From contig NZ_CP142104.1 in the NCBI RefSeq assembly GCF_035751725.1, positions 1,984,001 through 2,048,000 of the forward strand: a DNA stretch of 64,000 bases, written 5' to 3'. The position numbers and the translations under genes were made by a program. The notes beneath the pieces are model-generated. The model saw only the letters and a list, made by a program, of their open reading frames with translations. It made no database searches and was not told where the DNA came from. The DNA comes from Pseudomonas frederiksbergensis (GTDB lineage Bacteria > Pseudomonadota > Gammaproteobacteria > Pseudomonadales > Pseudomonadaceae). Shown one piece after another: positions 30,364 to 39,715 of the stretch. How positions within the stretch are numbered: the first letter of the stretch is position 1; the number at the start of each line of letters is the position of its first letter.

Positions 30364-31374
30364 ATGAGCCAGTCCTTTGATATTGCCGTGATCGGCGCCA
30401 CCGGTACTGTCGGCGAAACCCTCGTCCAGATTCTTGAAGAGCGCGACTTTCCGATCGGCAACCTGCACCTGCTGGCCAGCAGCGAATCGGCTGGCAGTTC
30501 GGTGATGTTCCGCGGCAAAAACGTGCGGGTGCGCGAGGTCGACGAATTCGATTTCGGCAAAGTCCAGCTGGCATTCTTCGCCGCCGGCCCGGCGGTAACC
30601 TTGAGCTTCGCGCCACGTGCCACCGCCGCCGGTTGTGCGTTGATCGATCTGTCTGGCGCGCTGCCGCCGGAGCAGGCGCCACAGATGGTGCCGGAAGCCA
30701 ACCCGCAGGTGCTGGCCAACTTGTCCAAGCCGTTCCAGGTCAGCAGCCCCAGCGCCTCGGCGACGGTGCTGGCTGTCGCCTTGGCACCGCTGCGCCAATG
30801 CCTGGATTTGCAGCGCATCAGCCTGACCGCCAGCCTCGCCGTGTCTGCCCAAGGCCGAGCGGCTGTGAGCGAACTTGCGCGCCAGACCGCCGAATTGCTG
30901 AACGTCCGTCCGCTCGAACCGAAATTTTTCGACCGACAGGTGGCGTTCAACCTGCTGGCCCAGGTAGGTACGCCTGATGAGCAGGGTCATACGCAGTTGG
31001 AACGACGTCTCGTGCGTGAATTGCGCCAGGTGCTTGGGCAACCTTTGTTAAAGATTTCCGTCACTTGCATTCAAGCCCCGGTGTTTTTTGGCGATAGCTT
31101 TAGCGTGACTGTGCAATCTGCCGGCCCCATCGACCTGGCGAAGGTCAATGCCGCCCTGGAAGCAGCGCCGGGAATCGAGTTGGTCGAGGCGGGTGATTAC
31201 CCGACACCGGTGGGTGATGCGGTGGGCCAGGATGTGGTCTATATCGGTCGCGTGCGCGGCGGCATCGACGATCCGTCGGAGCTGAATCTGTGGCTGACGT
31301 CGGATAACGTGCGCAAGGGCGCGGCGCTCAATGCGGTGCAGGTGGCTGAGTTGTTGATAAAAGACCTGCTGTAA
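30364..31374 (+). CDS. aspartate-semialdehyde dehydrogenase-like protein lacking the catalytic Cys (USG-1 type)
   Basis: A 336-residue relative of Asd. The Rossmann N-terminus (AVIGATGTVGETLVQIL) and the dimerisation domain are recognisable, but the active-site PNCS(T) motif is replaced by PSASA, with Ala131 at the position of the nucleophile. It should therefore be inactive as a dehydrogenase. This matches the USG-1 group found beside asd, truA or fimV in many gammaproteobacteria (PA3116 in PAO1, as I recall). Its function is unknown. It is co-directional with fimV. Confidence 0.88.
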   Translation: MSQSFDIAVIGATGTVGETLVQILEERDFPIGNLHLLASSESAGSSVMFRGKNVRVREVDEFDFGKVQLAFFAAGPAVTLSFAPRATAAGCALIDLSGALPPEQAPQMVPEANPQVLANLSKPFQVSSPSASATVLAVALAPLRQCLDLQRISLTASLAVSAQGRAAVSELARQTAELLNVRPLEPKFFDRQVAFNLLAQVGTPDEQGHTQLERRLVRELRQVLGQPLLKISVTCIQAPVFFGDSFSVTVQSAGPIDLAKVNAALEAAPGIELVEAGDYPTPVGDAVGQDVVYIGRVRGGIDDPSELNLWLTSDNVRKGAALNAVQVAELLIKDLL

Positions 31375-31584
31375 AAGATACTTGGCAACAATTTGTCGAA
31401 TGGTTCTAGCTGGGCGCTATGCTTGGTCAGAGTGCTGAAGGCGAACATTCCTCCCGGGGATTGCTCCCGGGCATGAGTGAAACAATCGCGCGCGCCGTCG
31501 CATCGGGGCTGCGCGCAATGCCTTACGGCAGCGGCATCAATACCTTCTCGCTGGCCGAGGAATGTTCAAACAAAGGAAGAGGCT

Positions 31585-34161
31585 ATGGTTCAAGTTCGCA
31601 AACTGGTGTTAGCAATAGCGGCCGCCTCGGCGCTGTCCTCCGGTATGGCGCAAGCGCTCGGGCTCGGGGAATTGACCCTCAAGTCGCCGCCGAACCAGCC
31701 TCTGGTGGCCGAAATCGAACTGCTCGATGTCCAACAACTGACCGCCGCCGAGGTGGTGCCGAGCCTGGCCCCGCCCGAAGAGTTCGCCAAGGCGGGCATT
31801 GATCGCCAAGCCTTTCTCAACGATTTGAGCTTCACACCGGTGATCAACGCCAACGGCAGGAGTGTCCTTCGGGTGACTTCCAGCCGGCCGTTATCCGAGC
31901 CGATGGTCAAGTTCCTGGTGCAGGTGATGTGGCCCAACGGCCGCTTGCTGCGCGACTACAGCGTACTGCTCGATCCTTCCAAATTCTCGCCTCAGGCCGC
32001 CGACGCCGCTCGGGCGAAGCCTCCCCAAGTGGTCTCCGCGCCGGTCACTGGCGCTACCAAGCCGTCCCAATACACCACCACGCCGCGCGATACCCTGTGG
32101 GAAATCGCTGCCAAGGTGCGCAACGGCGGCTCGGTGCAGCAAACCATGCTGGCGATCCAGGCGTTGAACCCGAACGCATTCATCAACGGCAACATCAACC
32201 TGCTCAAGACCGGCCAGGTATTGCGCCTGCCCGATCCGGTGCAAAGCACGGCGTTGCCGCAACCCCAGGCCATCGCCGAAGTGGCAGCCCAGAACGCTGC
32301 ATGGCGTCAGGGGCGTCGTGGCGGGGCGGGCAGTGGCCGCCAGCAGTTGGACGCCACCCGGCGTGGCGGCGGCGAAAACGCCCCTGCCCAAGGCGCTGCG
32401 CGCGATAACCTGAGCCTGGTTTCCGCCGAATCGGCGAAGGCGGGCGCCAAGGGTAAAGGCGCCGCTGGTGATGCCCAGGCATTGAGCAACCAGCTTGCGG
32501 TGACCCAGGAAAGCCTCGATTCAGCTCGTCGCGACAACGAAGAACTGAAAAGCCGCATGGCCGATCTGCAGAGCCAATTGGACAAGCTGCAGCGCCTGAT
32601 CGAGCTGAAGAACAATCAACTGGCGAAAATGCAGGCCGAGGGCGGCGCGGTCCCGCCCGCCGGCGAGTCGACGCCGGCAATGTCGGCGCAACTGACCCCC
32701 GCGCCAGCGGCACCCTCGCAGGAACCCGCCCCGGAAAATCAGGCTGCCCCTGAAGCAACCCCGCCTGTCACTCCGGTCGAGCCAGTGCCGGCCGCCGCAG
32801 ACGAGAAAAAGTACAACGACCTGCTGACCAATCCGATCCTGCTGGGACTGATCGGCGGCGGTGCGTTGGTCCTGTTGCTGCTGCTGTTGCTCCTGGCCCG
32901 TCGCCGCAAGGCCCAGCAGGAAGCCGAGAAACATCTGCGCATGGCCCGAGCCCTCGAGGAGGAGGCCGACTTCTCCCCGGAGCTCGATCTGCCCCCGAGC
33001 AGCTTCGAGGGCATTGAAGTACCACCGCCTAGCGTCAAACTCGAGCCAAAGCCAGCCCCGGCTCCGAAACCAGCCCCGGTGGTTGCGCCCGTGGTGGTCA
33101 CGCCCCCCATCGCCGCACCGCTGGTAGCTCCGGCCGCCGACCGCTCGGACGACGTATTGCACCAGGCGCAGTCGCACATTGATCGTGGTCGTTTGAACCA
33201 GGCCGTCGACTTGCTTGAACAAGGCATCAAGGCCGAGCCCCAGCGCAGTGACCTGCGTTTGAAACTGATGGAAGTCTATGGCCAGCAGGGCGACCGCGAC
33301 GCCTTTGTCGCCCAGGAACGCCAGTTGGTCGCCAATGGCGAGAACTACGCCCAGGTCGAACAACTCAAGAGCCGTTTCCCGGCCATGGCAGTCGCCGCTG
33401 GCGCAGGCCTGGCCGCGGCAGCCGTGGCCGCTGAGTTGGATGCTCAATACGTCAAGGAGCTGTTGGAAGATAAACCGCCAACCGACGAAGAACTCGACAG
33501 CGCCTTCGACCTGAGCCTGGAGGACATGGACACCACTCCGGTCGCACCAACCCCCGAGCCAATCGCCGAGCTGGACGCGTTCCCGGAAGACGATGACCTG
33601 AGTTTCGAATCGGTGCTCAAGCAGCAGACCGAGGCCAGCGAAAGCCTCGACGATCTGTCGGAGTTCGATCTGGACCTGGGTGCCGATGCTCCGGCGCCAG
33701 CCTTGGCTGATGAAGATTTCCTGCTGGACCTGGATGACGACCTCAAGGGGTTGGACATTCCCGCCGCCCAAACGCCTGCGCTGGATGACACGCCGGCCGA
33801 CGATCTTGAGCTGCCAGCGGATTTCGATCTGTCCCTGGCCGACGAGATGGACGCGCACGAGCAGCCGAAGGATGCCTTCGAATCCGAGCTGGACGATGTC
33901 AACGCCGAGCTGGATCGCTTGTCCGACGACCTCGGCCAGCCAACGTTTACCGCTGAGGACGCCCTGGCGACAGCCGACGACGAGCCGGACTTCGATTTCC
34001 TCAGCGGCACCGACGAAGTGGCGACCAAGCTCGATCTGGCCCAGGCCTATATCGACATGGGCGACAACGACGGCGCCCGGGATATCCTCGGCGAAGTGCT
34101 CAGCGAAGGGGATGCCACCCAGCAGAGCGAAGCGAAGGAGATGTTGTCGCGGCTGGCGTGA
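31585..34161 (+). CDS. fimV: FimV, polar hub and peptidoglycan-binding protein
   Basis: FimV homologue, 858 residues. Signal peptide ending near AQA-LG, a conserved N-terminal domain (ELTLKSPPNQPLVAEIELL), a LysM peptidoglycan-binding module (about 160-220, DTLWEIAAKVRNG), an Asn/Gln coiled-coil segment (about 300-350), one membrane segment (about 415-435), then a long acidic cytoplasmic region. That region starts with TPR-like helices and ends with the conserved FimV C-terminal domain (about 805-858, DLAQAYIDMGDNDGARDIL). FimV organises the cell pole for type IV pili and activates c-AMP signalling in P. aeruginosa. The ATG at 31585 has AAGGAAGAGG upstream. The 210-base leader before it has a CTCCCGGGG/GCTCCCGGG near-repeat. 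Confidence 0.95.
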   Translation: MVQVRKLVLAIAAASALSSGMAQALGLGELTLKSPPNQPLVAEIELLDVQQLTAAEVVPSLAPPEEFAKAGIDRQAFLNDLSFTPVINANGRSVLRVTSSRPLSEPMVKFLVQVMWPNGRLLRDYSVLLDPSKFSPQAADAARAKPPQVVSAPVTGATKPSQYTTTPRDTLWEIAAKVRNGGSVQQTMLAIQALNPNAFINGNINLLKTGQVLRLPDPVQSTALPQPQAIAEVAAQNAAWRQGRRGGAGSGRQQLDATRRGGGENAPAQGAARDNLSLVSAESAKAGAKGKGAAGDAQALSNQLAVTQESLDSARRDNEELKSRMADLQSQLDKLQRLIELKNNQLAKMQAEGGAVPPAGESTPAMSAQLTPAPAAPSQEPAPENQAAPEATPPVTPVEPVPAAADEKKYNDLLTNPILLGLIGGGALVLLLLLLLLARRRKAQQEAEKHLRMARALEEEADFSPELDLPPSSFEGIEVPPPSVKLEPKPAPAPKPAPVVAPVVVTPPIAAPLVAPAADRSDDVLHQAQSHIDRGRLNQAVDLLEQGIKAEPQRSDLRLKLMEVYGQQGDRDAFVAQERQLVANGENYAQVEQLKSRFPAMAVAAGAGLAAAAVAAELDAQYVKELLEDKPPTDEELDSAFDLSLEDMDTTPVAPTPEPIAELDAFPEDDDLSFESVLKQQTEASESLDDLSEFDLDLGADAPAPALADEDFLLDLDDDLKGLDIPAAQTPALDDTPADDLELPADFDLSLADEMDAHEQPKDAFESELDDVNAELDRLSDDLGQPTFTAEDALATADDEPDFDFLSGTDEVATKLDLAQAYIDMGDNDGARDILGEVLSEGDATQQSEAKEMLSRLA

Positions 34162-34178
34162 GTCGGCGGTATAACAAG

Positions 34179-34210
34179 AACGGCAGCCGGTGAGGCTGCC
34201 GTTTTTGTTT
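34179..34210 (+). terminator. terminator after fimV
   Basis: AACGGCAGCC (34179-34188) and GGCTGCCGTT (34194-34203) pair perfectly around a five-base loop, followed by TTTTGTTT. Confidence 0.9.
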
Positions 34211-34324
34211 GCATTGGAGTTGAAGGCACCGGTCCATCCCGCACAGGAACCACGGTTGCACTGGCATCCCGCTTCACCCGCTTTATAATGCCCGCCTTTG
34301 CGTACCTCAGCAGGCTGTAATTCC

Positions 34325-35179
34325 TTGGCAAACATAGACAACCCGGCCGCCGAAATGGCGGCCGACGGCTTTTTCCGGATCGCCTTGGGCGTGGAGTACA
34401 AAGGCTCGCGCTATCGCGGCTGGCAGCGTCAGGCCTCCGGCGTATTGACGGTGCAGGAAACCCTCGAAAACGCGCTGTCCAAAGTCGCCGATTCACCCGT
34501 GTCGCTGCATTGCGCCGGTCGCACCGACGCCGGCGTGCACGCGTGCGGGCAAGTCGTGCATTTCGACACCCAAGTCGAACGCTCGATGAAGGCCTGGGTC
34601 ATGGGCGCCAATATCAACCTGCCGCACGATGTCAGCGTCAGTTGGGCGAAGGCGATGCCGGCTCATTTCCATGCGCGCTTCAAGGCCATCGCCCGGCGTT
34701 ACCGCTACGTCATCTACAACGATCAGATCCGCCCCGCGCACCTGAACGAGGAAATTACCTGGAACCACCGTCCGCTGGATGTCGAGCGTATGGCCGAGGC
34801 CGCGCAATACCTGGTCGGTGTGCATGATTTCAGCGCCTTCCGGGCCGGCCAGTGCCAGGCCAAGTCGCCGATCAAGGAGCTGCATCACCTGCGCGTGACC
34901 CGTCACGGCAAGATGATCGTGCTCGATATCCGCGCCAGCGCGTTCCTGCACCACATGGTGCGCAACATCGCCGGTGTGCTGATGACCATCGGCGCGGGTG
35001 AGCGGCCGGTGGAATGGGTCAAGGAAGTGCTCGAGAGCCGCATTCGTCGCTCGGGTGGCGTGACGGCGCATCCGTTTGGCCTGTACCTGGTGCAGGTGGA
35101 ATATCACGACGAATTCCAATTGCCGGAGCGTTACATCGGGCCACATTTCCTCACGGGCTTCTCGGAACTCGACGGCTGA
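34325..35179 (+). CDS. truA: tRNA pseudouridine(38-40) synthase TruA
   Basis: TruA, about 284 residues, modifies U38-U40 in the anticodon arm of many tRNAs. The catalytic Asp is in CAGRTDAGVHACGQV. The RRYRYVIYN and SAFRAGQCQAKSP segments are conserved. Start choice is difficult: a TATAAT -10-like hexamer at 34284-34289 puts the transcript start near 34296, so the TTG at 34298 is unlikely. The TTG at 34325 (with CAGG about 11 bases before) or the ATG at 34355 are both possible. The family domain begins soon after the latter (FFRIALGVEYKG). Confidence 0.92.
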   Translation: MANIDNPAAEMAADGFFRIALGVEYKGSRYRGWQRQASGVLTVQETLENALSKVADSPVSLHCAGRTDAGVHACGQVVHFDTQVERSMKAWVMGANINLPHDVSVSWAKAMPAHFHARFKAIARRYRYVIYNDQIRPAHLNEEITWNHRPLDVERMAEAAQYLVGVHDFSAFRAGQCQAKSPIKELHHLRVTRHGKMIVLDIRASAFLHHMVRNIAGVLMTIGAGERPVEWVKEVLESRIRRSGGVTAHPFGLYLVQVEYHDEFQLPERYIGPHFLTGFSELDG

Positions 35180-35242
35180 CGCCCTCCGCTGCATTTGTTA
35201 CCATCCGGGACTTTCACGGATTTGCCTGAGGTTTTACTCACC

Positions 35243-35866
35243 ATGCCGGTCGTTCGCAGCAAGATATGCGGAATCACCCGGGTCGAAGACGCACTGGCGG
35301 CGGTCGAGGCCGGGGCGGACGCCATTGGCCTGGTGTTCTACGCCAAGAGTCCGCGGGCGGTGACGGTGCAGCAGGCGAGGGCGATCATCCAGGCCCTGCC
35401 ACCCTTCGTCACGCCGGTCGGCCTGTTCGTCAATGCCAGCCGTTGCGAGCTGGGCGAAATTCTCGACGCGGTGCCGCTGGCCCTGCTGCAGTTCCATGGC
35501 GACGAGGCCCCGGCTGATTGCGAAGGCTGGCATCGACCGTACATCAAGGCTTTGCGGGTCAAGGCAGGCGACGCCATCGCGGCCAGTTGCGAGGCCTTTC
35601 CCGGGGCCAGCGGTATCTTGCTGGACACCTACGTCGAGGGCGTCCCGGGTGGGACCGGCGAAGCGTTCGATTGGTCGCTGGTGCCGCGGGGGTTGGACAA
35701 GCCGATCATCCTCGCCGGTGGCCTGACGCCGGACAACGTGGCTGCGGCCATCGCCCAGGTTCGTCCGTACGCCGTGGACGTCAGCGGCGGGGTGGAACTG
35801 GCCAAGGGGATCAAGGACCCGGCGAAGATCCGGGCGTTCATGGCGGCCGTGCGCGGCAGCCAGTAG
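35243..35866 (+). CDS. trpF: phosphoribosylanthranilate isomerase
   Basis: TrpF, 207 residues, a TIM-barrel enzyme converting PRA to CdRP in tryptophan synthesis. The catalytic Cys is in [12 protein letters not shown] at the N-terminus, the catalytic Asp in ILLDTYVEG, and the phosphate-binding [11 protein letters not shown] and DVSGGVE are intact. The ATG at 35243 is used because it gives the standard [10 protein letters not shown] start. The truA-trpF-accD-folC order is the usual one in pseudomonads. Confidence 0.96.
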   Translation: MPVVRSKICGITRVEDALAAVEAGADAIGLVFYAKSPRAVTVQQARAIIQALPPFVTPVGLFVNASRCELGEILDAVPLALLQFHGDEAPADCEGWHRPYIKALRVKAGDAIAASCEAFPGASGILLDTYVEGVPGGTGEAFDWSLVPRGLDKPIILAGGLTPDNVAAAIAQVRPYAVDVSGGVELAKGIKDPAKIRAFMAAVRGSQ

Positions 35867-36132
35867 TCAATGTGACGGCTGGCAGACTGCCGCCGTCCAT
35901 ACCTGCACTGTACAAAACAGGCAGGCGCCGCCTCCGGGCGGGCCGATAGCGTAAGGGTAACCGCGGCGTAGCGGTTGCCGGGATGGCAGGGGATTGTTGG
36001 GCTGGTTGCAGGTCATGTTGCGCACTGACCGTGACGGTCTTCGATCCTCGCCGCACAATGAATTTGAGCTCAAGGGCATACGCGGGGCCGCGAACCAGAG
36101 CGTTCGGGCCGCCGGTACTGGAGAAAGAAAGC
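35867..36132 (+). other. leader region before accD
   Basis: A 266-base gap without a gene. It contains small inverted pieces (GTAACCGC / GCGGTTGCC around 35957-35980) and a GGAGAAAGAAAG ribosome site directly before the accD ATG. I see no clear promoter. Confidence 0.4.
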
Positions 36133-37053
36133 ATGAGCAACTGGTTGGTAGACAAACTGATCCCTTCGATCATGCGTTCCGAGGTGAAGAAAAGCTCGGT
36201 GCCTGAAGGTCTGTGGCACAAATGTCCATCCTGCGAAGCGGTGCTGTACCGTCCTGAGCTGGAAAAGACCCTGGACGTTTGCCCCAAGTGCAACCACCAC
36301 ATGCGCATCGGTGCGCGTGCCCGTATCGATATTTTCCTCGACGCAGAAGGTCGCGTGGAGCTGGGTGCCGACCTGGAGCCAGTGGATCGCCTGAAATTCC
36401 GCGACGGCAAGAAGTACAAGGATCGCCTGACCGCGGCCCAGAAGCAGACCGGCGAGAAAGACGCCTTGGTGTCCATGAGCGGCACCCTGCTGGGCATGCC
36501 GGTGGTGGTTTCGGCCTTCGAATTTTCCTTCATGGGCGGTTCCATGGGCGCCATCGTCGGCGAGCGCTTCGTTCGCGCCGCCAACTACGCCCTGGAAAAC
36601 CGTTGCCCGATGATCTGCTTCGCCGCCTCCGGTGGCGCGCGGATGCAGGAAGCCCTGATCTCGCTGATGCAAATGGCCAAGACCTCCGCGGTACTGGCGC
36701 GCCTGCGTGAAGAAGGCATTCCGTTCATCTCGGTGTTGACCGACCCGGTCTACGGCGGTGTTTCTGCCAGTCTGGCGATGCTGGGCGACGTGATCGTCGG
36801 CGAGCCGAAAGCCCTGATCGGCTTCGCCGGCCCGCGCGTGATCGAGCAGACCGTGCGTGAGAAACTCCCGGAAGGCTTCCAGCGCAGCGAATTCCTGCTG
36901 GAGCACGGCGCGATCGACATGATCATCCATCGCCAGGAGCTGCGTCCGCGCCTGGGCAACCTGCTGGCGCAACTGATGGGCTTGCCGACGCCGAAGTTCG
37001 TCGCCGCACCGATCGAGCCGATCGTCGTTCCGCCAGTGCCTGCCGGGCTATGA
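36133..37053 (+). CDS. accD: acetyl-CoA carboxylase carboxyltransferase subunit beta
   Basis: AccD, 306 residues, forms with AccA the carboxyltransferase that makes malonyl-CoA for fatty-acid synthesis. The N-terminal zinc ribbon has C31/C34 (KCPSC) and C50/C53 (VCPKC). The crotonase-like core has [16 protein letters not shown] and [19 protein letters not shown]. The ATG at 36133 with GGAGAAAG upstream is used. An open frame back to 35983 is leader DNA. Its stop overlaps the folC start by four bases (ATGA). Confidence 0.97.
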   Translation: MSNWLVDKLIPSIMRSEVKKSSVPEGLWHKCPSCEAVLYRPELEKTLDVCPKCNHHMRIGARARIDIFLDAEGRVELGADLEPVDRLKFRDGKKYKDRLTAAQKQTGEKDALVSMSGTLLGMPVVVSAFEFSFMGGSMGAIVGERFVRAANYALENRCPMICFAASGGARMQEALISLMQMAKTSAVLARLREEGIPFISVLTDPVYGGVSASLAMLGDVIVGEPKALIGFAGPRVIEQTVREKLPEGFQRSEFLLEHGAIDMIIHRQELRPRLGNLLAQLMGLPTPKFVAAPIEPIVVPPVPAGL

Positions 37054-38357
37054 CCCAACGCACCCTGGGCGACTGGCTTGCCTACCTCGAGCAGTTGCAT
37101 CCAACGGCCATCGACATGGGGCTGGAGCGCTCGCAAACGGTAGCGTCCCGCATGGGACTGGCCAAGCCGGCGCCCCGGGTCATCACCGTCACCGGCACCA
37201 ACGGCAAGGGTTCGACCTGCGCCTTCCTGGCCTCGCTGCTGCGGGCACAGGGGCTGAGTGTCGGCGTCTACAGTTCGCCGCACTTGCTGCGCTACAACGA
37301 GCGGGTGCAGCTGAACGGCGTCGAAGCCACTGACGCCCAGCTTTGCGAAGCCTTCGCGGCGGTGGAAGCCGGGCGGGGCGAGACTTCCCTGACCTATTTC
37401 GAGATGGGCACCCTCGCGGCATTCTGGCTGTTCGCCCGTGCCGGCCTGGACGCCGTGGTGCTCGAAGTTGGCCTGGGTGGGCGGCTGGATACGGTCAATC
37501 TCGTGGATGCGGACATCGCGCTGGTCACCAGTATCGGGGTTGATCACGCCGATTACCTGGGCAATACCCGAGAATCCGTGGCTTTCGAGAAGGCCGGCAT
37601 CTTTCGCCAGGGCGCGCCGGCACTCTGCGGCGATCTCGATCCGCCGCAACCGTTGCTCGATAAAGTCCGCGAACTGGGGTGTCCGTTCTTTCTGCGCGGG
37701 CGGGATTTCGACCTGGCCATGACCGAGCAGCACTGGCAATGGCGTGGCAGCGATGTCCGGGGCAACCCCGTCGAGCTGCACGATCTGCCGCTGCTGGACC
37801 TGCCCATGGAAAACGCCGCACTGGCATTGCAGGCCTACTTGCTGATGGACTTGCCTTGGGAAGCCGGGCAAATCATCAAGGCGTTGCAGGCGACCCGCGT
37901 CGTCGGTCGTCTTGATCGCCGCTCGTTCGATTGGCAAGGCAAGCGCCTCAATCTGCTGTTGGATGTCGGCCACAACCCCCACGCCGCGCAGTATCTGGCG
38001 GAACGGCTGGCGCGTCGTCCGGTGGCAGGCAAGCGCCTGGCGGTGTTCGGCCTGCTGTCGGACAAAGACCTGGATGGCGTTGTCGATGCGTTGAATGCTA
38101 GTGTCCAGCACTGGGCCGTGGCGCCGTTGGATTCGCCGCGTTCGCGTCCTGCCAGTGAGTTGCAGGCAGCCTTGCAGCATCGTGGCGCTTCGGTGGATGC
38201 TTATGGCAGCGTGGCCGACGCGCTGGAAGGGCAGTGTGCCCTGGCGACGGCCGATGACGAAATCCTGTTGTTCGGCTCATTTTTTTGCGTCGCCGAGGCC
38301 CTTCAATGGCTGGCCCGGCGCTCCACGGAGGAAGCTGCAGATGGCATTGCTGGATAA
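37050..38357 (+). CDS. folC: bifunctional folylpolyglutamate/dihydrofolate synthase
   Basis: FolC, 435 residues, adds glutamate to dihydropteroate and to folates. The ATP-binding loop TGTNGKGS is at 48-55, followed by [17 protein letters not shown] and [12 protein letters not shown]. The C-terminal Mur-ligase domain has [10 protein letters not shown]. It starts inside the accD stop codon, so translation is coupled, and the last 17 bases overlap the next gene. Confidence 0.97.
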   Translation: MTQRTLGDWLAYLEQLHPTAIDMGLERSQTVASRMGLAKPAPRVITVTGTNGKGSTCAFLASLLRAQGLSVGVYSSPHLLRYNERVQLNGVEATDAQLCEAFAAVEAGRGETSLTYFEMGTLAAFWLFARAGLDAVVLEVGLGGRLDTVNLVDADIALVTSIGVDHADYLGNTRESVAFEKAGIFRQGAPALCGDLDPPQPLLDKVRELGCPFFLRGRDFDLAMTEQHWQWRGSDVRGNPVELHDLPLLDLPMENAALALQAYLLMDLPWEAGQIIKALQATRVVGRLDRRSFDWQGKRLNLLLDVGHNPHAAQYLAERLARRPVAGKRLAVFGLLSDKDLDGVVDALNASVQHWAVAPLDSPRSRPASELQAALQHRGASVDAYGSVADALEGQCALATADDEILLFGSFFCVAEALQWLARRSTEEAADGIAG

Positions 38358-39024
38358 GGCGTACAAGCAGCGCATGGTCGGGGCCCTGGTATTGGTGGCC
38401 CTGGCGGTGATCTTCCTGCCGATGCTGTTTTCCCGTCAGGACGAGCAGCGCCAGGTCACCGTTGATGCGCCCGCCGCGCCCCAGGCGCCCTCGGTGCCTC
38501 CTGTGCAGGTCGATCCGGTGCCGGTGCCCGAACCGCAGGCGCTGCCCCAGGAACCTGTGCCGAGCGACGCGGAATTGGCCGAGCAATCCGTCGATCCTGC
38601 CGCGCCGGTTGCTTCCACGCCGACCGCGCCTGCAGCCGCAGCGCCTGCTCCGGCAGCGCCTGGCAAACCCGCTGTAGCGCCAACGCCTGTCCCGCCCGCC
38701 CCTGCGATCAAGCCGGCGCCAACCCAGCCGATCACGGCGGCCCCCAAGCCGGATACCACGCAGAGCCGCGTGGATGCCAACGGCCTCTCCGTCAGTTGGT
38801 CGGTGCAGCTGGCCAGCCTGACCAGCCGTGACAGCGCTGAAAAACTGCAGAAAAACCTGCGTAGCCAGGGCTACAACGCCTACATCCGCTCCGCCGATGG
38901 CAAGAATCGGGTCTTTGTCGGTCCGTTGATCGAGCGTGCCGAGGCCGACCGCCTGCGCGACTTGCTCAATCGCCAGCAGAACCTCAAGGGTTTTGTGGTG
39001 CGCTTCCAGCCAGAGCGCGGTTGA
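38341..39024 (+). CDS. SPOR domain-containing membrane protein (DedD-like)
   Basis: A 227-residue single-pass membrane protein: short cytoplasmic N-terminus, one membrane segment (about 13-30), a long Pro/Ala-rich periplasmic linker (about 35-145) and a C-terminal SPOR domain (about 150-225, SWSVQLASLTSRDSAEKL to GFVVRFQP) that binds denuded glycan strands at the septum. The folC-dedD-cvpA-purF order matches E. coli. The ATG at 38341 overlaps the folC end by 17 bases. A frame open further up is folC in another reading frame. Confidence 0.93.
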   Translation: MALLDKAYKQRMVGALVLVALAVIFLPMLFSRQDEQRQVTVDAPAAPQAPSVPPVQVDPVPVPEPQALPQEPVPSDAELAEQSVDPAAPVASTPTAPAAAAPAPAAPGKPAVAPTPVPPAPAIKPAPTQPITAAPKPDTTQSRVDANGLSVSWSVQLASLTSRDSAEKLQKNLRSQGYNAYIRSADGKNRVFVGPLIERAEADRLRDLLNRQQNLKGFVVRFQPERG

Positions 39025-39113
39025 CCGCCATTCAGCTGATTTGAATCACGCAGCTTACCGATAGCCCTGCGCTCTGCTAAAATGCGCCGCCTTATCCGTC
39101 TGTAGGCTGCACC

Positions 39114-39674
39114 GTGCCATTTACCTGGGTTGACTGGGCGATCGTTGCAATCGTCGCCATCTCCGCTTTGATCAGTCTGAGCCGCGGCTTCGTCAAGGAA
39201 GCGCTCTCGCTGCTGACCTGGATCATCGCGGGAGTCGTAGCCTGGATGTTCGGTGGCTCGTTGTCCCAGTACCTCGCCGGATACATCGAAACCCCGTCGG
39301 CTCGCGTGATCGCGGGCTGTGCCATCTTGTTTATCGCCACCTTGCTGGTGGGCGCAATGATCAATTATCTGATCGGCGAACTGATTCGCGTCACCGGGCT
39401 TTCCGGGACGGACCGGTTCCTGGGCATGGCCTTCGGCGCGGCGCGTGGCGCGTTGCTGGTGGTCGTGGCCGTCGGGCTGTTGAGCCTGGGGCCGGTGCAG
39501 CAGGATACGTGGTGGCAGGAGTCCCGGCTCGTGCCACAATTTCTATTGGTCGCAGACTGGTCCAAGAACCTGATCCTGGGTTGGAGCAGTCAGTGGCTTG
39601 CCAGCGGTATCAGCGTACCCGCTGAAATACCGTTCAAGGAACAACTCTTGCCGATGGCCAAAACGCCGCAGTGA
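39114..39674 (+). CDS. cvpA: CvpA family membrane protein
   Basis: CvpA, 186 residues, with four hydrophobic segments (about 6-24, 28-48, 62-84, 100-122) and the conserved SRGFVKEALSLLTWI near residue 25. It is needed for colicin V production in E. coli and for envelope integrity in other species; the molecular role is open. The start is GTG at 39114. A TAAAAT -10-like hexamer lies about 35 bases upstream. It is directly followed by purF, as in E. coli. Confidence 0.93.
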   Translation: MPFTWVDWAIVAIVAISALISLSRGFVKEALSLLTWIIAGVVAWMFGGSLSQYLAGYIETPSARVIAGCAILFIATLLVGAMINYLIGELIRVTGLSGTDRFLGMAFGAARGALLVVVAVGLLSLGPVQQDTWWQESRLVPQFLLVADWSKNLILGWSSQWLASGISVPAEIPFKEQLLPMAKTPQ

Positions 39675-39715
39675 GTGTTGTTCAGTTCAGATCCATTAAG
39701 TAGGGGTTGCGTCGC

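Noticed and set aside
27228..30950. A 1240-codon open frame on the minus strand across leuB, asd and neighbours
   Set aside because: It lies antisense to well-supported leuB, asd and methyltransferase genes. It is His/Gln/Val-rich, as expected for the antisense of GC-rich codon use, and shows no domain pattern.
31419..31802. Frame upstream of and overlapping the fimV start
   Set aside because: It is out of frame with fimV and contains no family features. The fimV start at 31585 has a strong ribosome site and signal peptide.
34256..34289. Complete sigma-70 promoter for truA
   Set aside because: TATAAT is good, but the nearest TTGCAC is 22 bases away, too far for a -35 element. Only the -10 is used as an argument for start choice.
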